Position numbers and translations under genes: made by a program. The notes beneath the pieces are model-generated. The model did not search any database. It worked only from the letters and a program-made list of their open reading frames with translations, and was not told where the DNA came from. DNA of 34,246 nt from DATDOY01 sp035293045 (lineage in GTDB: Bacteria > Actinomycetota > Acidimicrobiia > IMCC26256 > JACPCJ01). The stretch's first letter is position 1. Each line of letters starts with the position of its first letter. The stretch covers positions 1-34,246 of the forward strand of contig DATDOY010000155.1 in the NCBI GenBank assembly GCA_035293045.1, in the 5' to 3' direction. Shown piece after piece: positions 30,698-34,246 of this stretch.

Positions 30698-30793
30698 GTT
30701 GTGCTCCTTGCCTGCTAGCTCATCACCTAGATGATCTGCTCGTTGACTGGGACATCGAGCACGCCGAACTGACCTGCTCGCGCCGCGAGTCTA
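30698..30793 (-). promoter_or_regulatory. Putative 5' leader and -10 of cspA
   Basis: TAGACT on the minus strand (30793-30788) could be the -10, giving a leader of roughly 85 nt before GTG 30697 with AAGGAG near its end. Long structured leaders are usual for csp mRNAs; I see no specific cold-box consensus. No -35 is evident. Confidence 0.35.
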
Positions 30794-30872
30794 GGGGAAC
30801 AAACGGGCCGGTTTCGCTAGTCGAGACCGCCCGGGGCGGCCTCCCCGCTCTCCGTGCAGAGTGTGGGGCGCA

Positions 30873-31649
30873 TCAGCCCCGTGGCTTCATACCCTCCGCC
30901 ACTGAGTCGAGGAACTCGGTCGAGTTGGAGGTCTTCCATTCGGCGATGGCGAGCATGTCGGGGACGTAATGCTCGAACTGGTCGCCCTCGATGGCGGCGA
31001 TGATTCCGGCGGCGACGACCTCGGGGGGTTCCTTCGGACCCTCATAGATCGGTGGGCCGGTCTCGGGCGAGTCCCAGATCTCGGTGTCGATGGCGCCGGG
31101 AATCACAAGGCGCACGTCCACGCCCGTGCCATGGAGGTCGATGTACATCGACTCGCTGAACCCGCACAGGGCGAACTTGGTGGCGCAGTAGGCGGCCTCG
31201 TGGACGATGCCCAGGCGGCCGCCGAGGCTCGACACGTTCACGATCATTCCCGAGTCGCGCTCGAGCATCTTGGGGAGCAGCGCCATCGTCATGCGGACGG
31301 GCGCGAAGAAGTTGACCCGGAAGGTCTTGTCGAGTTCCTCGGCGGTGAGGTCGTCGATGAGTCGTCGCGAGGGGACGGCCGCGTTGTGCACGATCACGTC
31401 GAGATGACCAAAGGCGTCCCACGCGTCGAGGGCAAGCCGGACCGAGCCCTCGACGTCGTCGAGGTCGTGGACCCACATGCGCGAGCCGGGTGCATGCGGG
31501 AGGCACGCGTCGAGCACCTCGCGCAACCGGCCTTCGCGCCGGGCCACGACGCCGACGGTCGCGCCGCGCTCGGCGAGCATGGGGGCGAGCGCGGCGCCGA
31601 TACCCGACGACGCGCCGGTGACCAGGATGTTGGAGCCTGCGACCCTCAT
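30873..31649 (-). CDS. SDR family oxidoreductase
   Basis: A 258-residue SDR: TGASSGIG at 11-18, HNAA at 88-91 (variant of NNAG), Ser141 in VNVSSLGG, Tyr154 and Lys158 (YCATK). VVARRE at 34-39 ends strand two with basic residues, suggesting NADP(H). The C-terminal part (PPEVVAAGIIAAIEGDQFEH) resembles the SDR group with a longer tail rather than FabG. ATG 31649 starts the fold; the open frame upstream is Arg-rich noise. It lies 38 nt after the lipoate-ligase-like gene on the same strand and may be co-transcribed. Substrate unknown. Confidence 0.88.
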   Translation of the reverse strand: MRVAGSNILVTGASSGIGAALAPMLAERGATVGVVARREGRLREVLDACLPHAPGSRMWVHDLDDVEGSVRLALDAWDAFGHLDVIVHNAAVPSRRLIDDLTAEELDKTFRVNFFAPVRMTMALLPKMLERDSGMIVNVSSLGGRLGIVHEAAYCATKFALCGFSESMYIDLHGTGVDVRLVIPGAIDTEIWDSPETGPPIYEGPKEPPEVVAAGIIAAIEGDQFEHYVPDMLAIAEWKTSNSTEFLDSVAEGMKPRG

Positions 31650-31667
31650 CGGCACGCCGTGGCGGCT

Positions 31668-31714
31668 GCCGCGGCCTGCGCCACCGCCTACTCCTGAGCC
31701 GCGGCCTGCGCCAC
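31668..31714. repeat. 17-bp direct repeat, 30-bp period, at a stop codon
   Basis: GCCGCGGCCTGCGCCAC occurs at 31668-31684 and 31698-31714. The right copy encodes the C-terminal VAQAAA of the lipoate-ligase-like gene; the left copy lies just past its stop (31690-31688). It looks like a short tandem duplication. Confidence 0.75.
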
Positions 31715-32806
31715 GGCTTTGCGGATGGCGGCGAGCAGGTCGTCGGTGGTCACGCCCATGGCGGCGTCGGCCTGGTTGACCTCGGGACCTTCGAAGACGG
31801 CAGCGACACGGCCCTTGAGGTCGGCGTCGTCGGAGGAATCGGCACCGACGAGCGCCTCGGCGATGCGCTCCATCGTGTCGGGGGGGCTCACGTGCATGTC
31901 GCCTGCCATCAGCGCGGCGACAACGGTGCCGGACTCGTCGAGGGCCACGCCGGCCCGGCACAGCTTCTTGCCCTTCTCGTTGCCGAAGCCGACCCGCGAA
32001 CCTGGGGGCGCGGCGGCGGTGAATCGGTCGGACGAGATCCGGCGCACCTGGTCGTCGCTGCCGAGATAGCCGGCGATGTCCCTCACGCTCTTGCGTTCGT
32101 CGTCGGTGAGCGGCAGGTGCTCGAGAGTAAGGCCCGAGTCCTCGAGGGCGCCGAGCATGGCGTCGCGGAACTGGTCGTACGTGACGGGGCGTCCAGCGAC
32201 CTCGTCAGCCGTGCACACGTACTCGCGCATGTCTTTGACGACCTTGTCTTTGAATTTCTCATCGGGGACGCGCACGACCTGGAGGTAAAGGTCGATGTCA
32301 GGACGGGCAATGTTGAGGAACCCGCCGACGCTGTGCACGCCCATCACTTCCTGCGCCGTGAGCGCTCCCAACTTGCGGCCGTGCCAGCGAAAGTCGCTCG
32401 ACCCTTCGTAACCAACCTCGCCGAGTCCGATGCGGGCGAGGGCGTCGAGCAGCACGGGCTGGAAGCGGGACAGCTTGTCGTCGAGGGTGCCCTCCTCGTT
32501 GGCGGGGAGGAAGAACCCCCAAATGACGGCGCAACCCTTCTCGTAGAACGCGGTGCCGCCGCCGTAGACGGGCCGGCGGATGACCTCGACGCCGAGGCGT
32601 GCGCATGCTTCGAGGTCGAGCGTGGCGTCGACGTCGTCGAACCATCCGACGTTGAGGTGGGTGCTGCCCCACACCGCGCTCTGGGCGATGGGCGGTCCGC
32701 CCGCCTTCACGAGACCGGCGAACACGGGGTTCTGCGACATGGCTTCGGCGGGGCCGACGGGGCCCATGTCGACGTAGCGCCACGCGTTGGCGGTGGGATT
32801 CGGCAC
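31688..32806 (-). CDS. Lipoate--protein ligase family protein
   Basis: A 372-residue protein with a biotin/lipoate ligase-like catalytic core. VIRRPVYGGGTAFYEKGCAV at 75-94 matches the RRxSGGGAVYHDxGN motif of LplA/LipB-type enzymes, and RWHGRKLGA at 140-148 provides the conserved Lys145. Such proteins attach lipoate or octanoate to E2 and H proteins or bind related acyl-AMP. Compared with typical LplA the C-terminal part (from about 190) is different and unassigned, so the exact activity is uncertain. GTG 32806 has TACGGT 6 nt upstream. A perfect 23-bp palindrome occupies the divergent gap with the PPOX gene. Confidence 0.72.
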   Translation of the reverse strand: MPNPTANAWRYVDMGPVGPAEAMSQNPVFAGLVKAGGPPIAQSAVWGSTHLNVGWFDDVDATLDLEACARLGVEVIRRPVYGGGTAFYEKGCAVIWGFFLPANEEGTLDDKLSRFQPVLLDALARIGLGEVGYEGSSDFRWHGRKLGALTAQEVMGVHSVGGFLNIARPDIDLYLQVVRVPDEKFKDKVVKDMREYVCTADEVAGRPVTYDQFRDAMLGALEDSGLTLEHLPLTDDERKSVRDIAGYLGSDDQVRRISSDRFTAAAPPGSRVGFGNEKGKKLCRAGVALDESGTVVAALMAGDMHVSPPDTMERIAEALVGADSSDDADLKGRVAAVFEGPEVNQADAAMGVTTDDLLAAIRKAVAQAAAQE

Positions 32807-32812
32807 GCCTGC

Positions 32813-32818
32813 ACCGTA
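32813..32818 (-). promoter_or_regulatory. Candidate -10 (TACGGT) of the lipoate-ligase-like gene
   Basis: TACGGT lies 6 nt before GTG 32806 on the minus strand; leaderless arrangement. The palindrome at 32829-32875 lies in the place of the -35 and upstream region. Confidence 0.4.
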
Positions 32819-32828
32819 CCGCTGCCTT

Positions 32829-32875
32829 GGGTGTGCGTAAAACGTCGCGCCAGGCGCGACGTTTTACGCACACCC
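32829..32875. repeat. Perfect 23-bp palindrome (family C) in a divergent promoter gap
   Basis: Arms 32829-32851 and 32853-32875 pair perfectly around a single A. It lies between two divergent genes, not at gene ends, so a simple terminator is unlikely. The arm is A/T-richer at its centre (GTAAAACG). A related arm is at 6704-6721. Confidence 0.75.
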
Positions 32876-32893
32876 TCACTGGGCGGACTCGCC

Positions 32894-32899
32894 TACCGT
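32894..32899 (+). promoter_or_regulatory. Candidate -10 (TACCGT) of the PPOX gene
   Basis: TACCGT lies 7 nt before ATG 32907, no Shine-Dalgarno; leaderless arrangement. Confidence 0.4.
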
Positions 32900-32906
32900 C
32901 CGGGTC

Positions 32907-33617
32907 ATGACGAACGGCTCACCTTCGCCCGGCACCTTCCCGCCCACGGAGCGCACGCGCATCCGTCGGGACGATCGCGCCCACTACGACCGCGAGGTGG
33001 TCTACGCCGTCTTCGACGAGGCGTTGATTTGTCACGTCGGCTTCGTCGTCGACGGCCAGCCCTACGTGATGCCGACCATCCACTCCCGGGTCGGCGACAC
33101 GCTCTATCTCCACGGGTCTCCGGCCACCCGCATGATGCGCACCGTGAAGCGAGGCGCCCCGGTGTGCATCACGGCGACGCTCCTCGACGGCTTGGTGTTG
33201 GCAAAGTCCGCGTTCCATCACTCCATGAACTATCGGTCTGCCGTCGTGATCGGGGCCGGCCGCGAGATCACCGACCCGGACGAGAAGATGGTGGCGATGC
33301 GAGCGGTGGTCGAACACGTCGCGCGCGGGCGTTGGGACGAGGCGCGACAGCCCAACGAAAAGGAGTTCAAGGGCACCGCCATCGTGGCGATCCCGATCGA
33401 CGAGGCCTCGGCCAAGGTGCGAACCGGGCCCCCGATCGAGGACGACGACGATCTCGCGCTCGAGGTGTGGGCCGGCGTGCTGCCGCTGCAAACGATCCCT
33501 GGTCGTCCGGAACCCTCGCCGGACGTCACGGTTGGGACCCCGATCCCGCCGAGCGTCGACCGCTGGTCTCGATCATCCCGCCGGCAGAACCCGAAACCAG
33601 GAACCGCGGTGACGTAG
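32907..33617 (+). CDS. Pyridoxamine 5'-phosphate oxidase family protein (flavin-binding split barrel)
   Basis: A 236-residue protein of the COG3467/NimA-like branch of the PPOX split-barrel family. Visible are DEALICHVGFVVDGQPYVMP at about 38-57, LYLHGSPATRMMR at about 66-78 and VCITATLLDGLVLAKSAFHH at about 86-105. These proteins bind FMN, F420 or heme; a redox role on a small substrate is likely but undefined. The C-terminal region (VWAGVLPLQTIPGRPEP onward) is repeated almost exactly 633 bp downstream at the window edge. ATG 32907 has a leaderless-type -10. The last codons and stop directly precede the promoter of the SnoaL-fold gene. Confidence 0.87.
   Translation: MTNGSPSPGTFPPTERTRIRRDDRAHYDREVVYAVFDEALICHVGFVVDGQPYVMPTIHSRVGDTLYLHGSPATRMMRTVKRGAPVCITATLLDGLVLAKSAFHHSMNYRSAVVIGAGREITDPDEKMVAMRAVVEHVARGRWDEARQPNEKEFKGTAIVAIPIDEASAKVRTGPPIEDDDDLALEVWAGVLPLQTIPGRPEPSPDVTVGTPIPPSVDRWSRSSRRQNPKPGTAVT
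33469..33613 (+). repeat. 145-bp direct repeat, copy 1 (PPOX 3' end)
   Basis: It matches 34102-34246 without gaps and with five differences over 145 bp, offset 633. This copy is inside the intact PPOX gene. The second copy stops at the window end, so the full repeat length is unknown. Confidence 0.95.
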
Positions 33618-33620
33618 CGT
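33615..33620 (+). promoter_or_regulatory. Candidate -10 (TAGCGT) before the SnoaL-fold gene
   Basis: TAGCGT overlaps the PPOX stop codon (TAG 33615-33617). It lies 7 nt before ATG 33628 and 3 nt before GTG 33624; its spacing favours a transcript beginning at ATG 33628, which opens only a 22-codon frame. Confidence 0.4.
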
Positions 33621-33623
33621 GGT

Positions 33624-34094
33624 GTGAATGGCCGCCGAGCGCGTTGTCCGCTTCCTCGCCCTGCCTCCGACGCGTCAGCTGGGGGCACGGCCCTGAGCGC
33701 CTCTCCACCCGTCATCGCCCGGTTGTACGACGCGTTCGGTCGTGGCGACGTCGACGGCATCCTGGCGTGTTACGTCGACGACCTCGTCTTCCACGTCGCG
33801 GGACCAGAGCCCGCCGCCGGAGACCACGCCGGCCAAGCCGGTTTCCGCGCGGTCCTCGAGCAGTACCTCCCGTTACTCGATGACGTGCAGCACCAAGTGC
33901 TCGACACCGTCGAGGAAGCCGGTGATCGCATCGCGGTCCGACTTCGGTTTCAGTTCAGCGTGGCCGGCGAGCAAGTGACGAACACCGCACTCCACATGCA
34001 CCGCCTCGACGGCGATCGCATTGCCGAGACGTGGATCGTGAACCTCGACGAAGAGGTCACCCGGAAGTTCTTCGACGAGCACCCCGACATGTAA
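33624..34094 (+). CDS. SnoaL/NTF2-like fold protein (nuclear transport factor 2 family)
   Basis: Up to 156 residues. The fold begins at PPVIARLYDAFGRGDVDGIL (about residue 28) and continues with CYVDDLVFHVAG, FRAVLEQYLPLLDDV and IAETWIVNLDEEV, typical of SnoaL-like small cone-shaped barrels that bind or isomerise hydrophobic ligands. The start is unclear: GTG 33624 gives 27 atypical residues before the fold, no ATG is in frame, and a CTG at 33693 overlaps the stop of a 22-codon frame starting at ATG 33628. Translational coupling from that short frame or a frameshift are possible. It ends 7 nt before the duplicated PPOX tail. Function unknown. Confidence 0.75.
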   Translation: MNGRRARCPLPRPASDASAGGTALSASPPVIARLYDAFGRGDVDGILACYVDDLVFHVAGPEPAAGDHAGQAGFRAVLEQYLPLLDDVQHQVLDTVEEAGDRIAVRLRFQFSVAGEQVTNTALHMHRLDGDRIAETWIVNLDEEVTRKFFDEHPDM

Positions 34095-34101
34095 CGCATC
34101 G

Positions 34102-34246
34102 GGGCCGGCGTGCTGCCGCTGCAAACGATCCCTGGTCGTCCGGAACCCTCGCCGGACGTCACGGTTGGGACCCCGGTCCCGCCGAGCGTCGACCGCTGGT
34201 CTCGATCATCCAGCTGGCAGAACCCGAAACCAGGCACGGCGGTGAC
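34102..34246 (+). pseudogene. Duplicated 3' fragment of the PPOX gene (partial, at window edge)
   Basis: The fragment encodes GAGVLPLQTIPGRPEP onward in the same frame as the PPOX gene, but the TAA of the SnoaL-fold gene lies just upstream in that frame and no PPOX body precedes it. Differences from the intact copy are ATC to GTC, CGC to AGC, CGG to TGG and two silent third-position changes. It therefore looks like a truncated gene copy, or the junction of a 633-bp tandem duplication whose next SnoaL copy would lie beyond the window. Confidence 0.8.

Noticed and set aside
1..34246. tRNA, rRNA or riboswitch
   Set aside because: No cloverleaf, rRNA or known riboswitch pattern was noticed in intergenic regions; they are short and mostly filled by promoters and palindromes. 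A covariance-model search was not possible.

Overview
The window reads as chromosomal DNA of a high-G+C Actinomycetota, most likely an Acidimicrobiia-type bacterium. This is inference from gene content: many FadE-like acyl-CoA dehydrogenases, a luciferase-like (LLM) flavin oxidoreductase, a mycothiol-dependent maleylpyruvate-isomerase-family protein, an LPxTG/LAxTG surface-protein pair, strong G/C at third codon positions and many apparently leaderless genes. No phage, plasmid, transposase, CRISPR or RNA gene is visible. Coding density is high. No gene-free stretch exceeds 300 bases; the longest are 16260-16547 and 26525-26805, and both hold repeats or palindromes.

Left part (1-9675): a truncated amidohydrolase, two tandem SDR dehydrogenases, an LLM oxidoreductase with an upstream palindromic operator, a class II aldolase, then an AmmeMemoRadiSam cassette (a Memo-AMMECR1 fusion plus its radical SAM partner, a widespread system of unknown function). 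These are followed by an ACMSD-type amidohydrolase, a SnoaL-fold protein and a thiolase. Middle (9901-18467): an ECF sigma factor overlapping a membrane protein with a propeller-like outer domain (probable anti-sigma factor), an acidic coiled-coil-like hypothetical protein, a head-to-head pair of acyl-CoA dehydrogenases, a fused CoA-transferase of the GctAB/IpdAB type and an LPKTG-anchored surface protein. Right part (18589-34246): an operon of acyl-CoA dehydrogenase, crotonase and CaiB-type CoA-transferase joined by 4-nt overlaps and divergent from a second FadE-type subunit; an Rrf2 iron-sulfur regulator overlapping a membrane-tailed epimerase; an LARTG surface protein; an acyl-CoA ligase/dehydrogenase pair divergent from an SDR across a second copy of the operator; a cold-shock protein; another SDR; a lipoate-ligase-like protein; a PPOX-fold protein; and a SnoaL-fold protein followed by a duplicated PPOX gene tail at the window end.

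Together the metabolic genes form CoA activation (ligase, CoA-transferases), alpha,beta-dehydrogenation (five FadE-type proteins), hydration or crotonase chemistry, hydroxyacyl or alcohol oxidation (four SDRs) and thiolysis. This suits catabolism of branched or cyclic carboxylic acids (inference; the substrate cannot be read from the sequence).

Three non-genic patterns recur. (1) TANNNT hexamers sit about 6-11 nt before most first genes without a Shine-Dalgarno, as expected for leaderless transcripts; one hexamer pair overlaps on opposite strands. (2) Long near-perfect intergenic palindromes share an outer GTGTG- or GTGTC-like edge but have different stems. (3) Short tandem duplications fall at or near stop codons.
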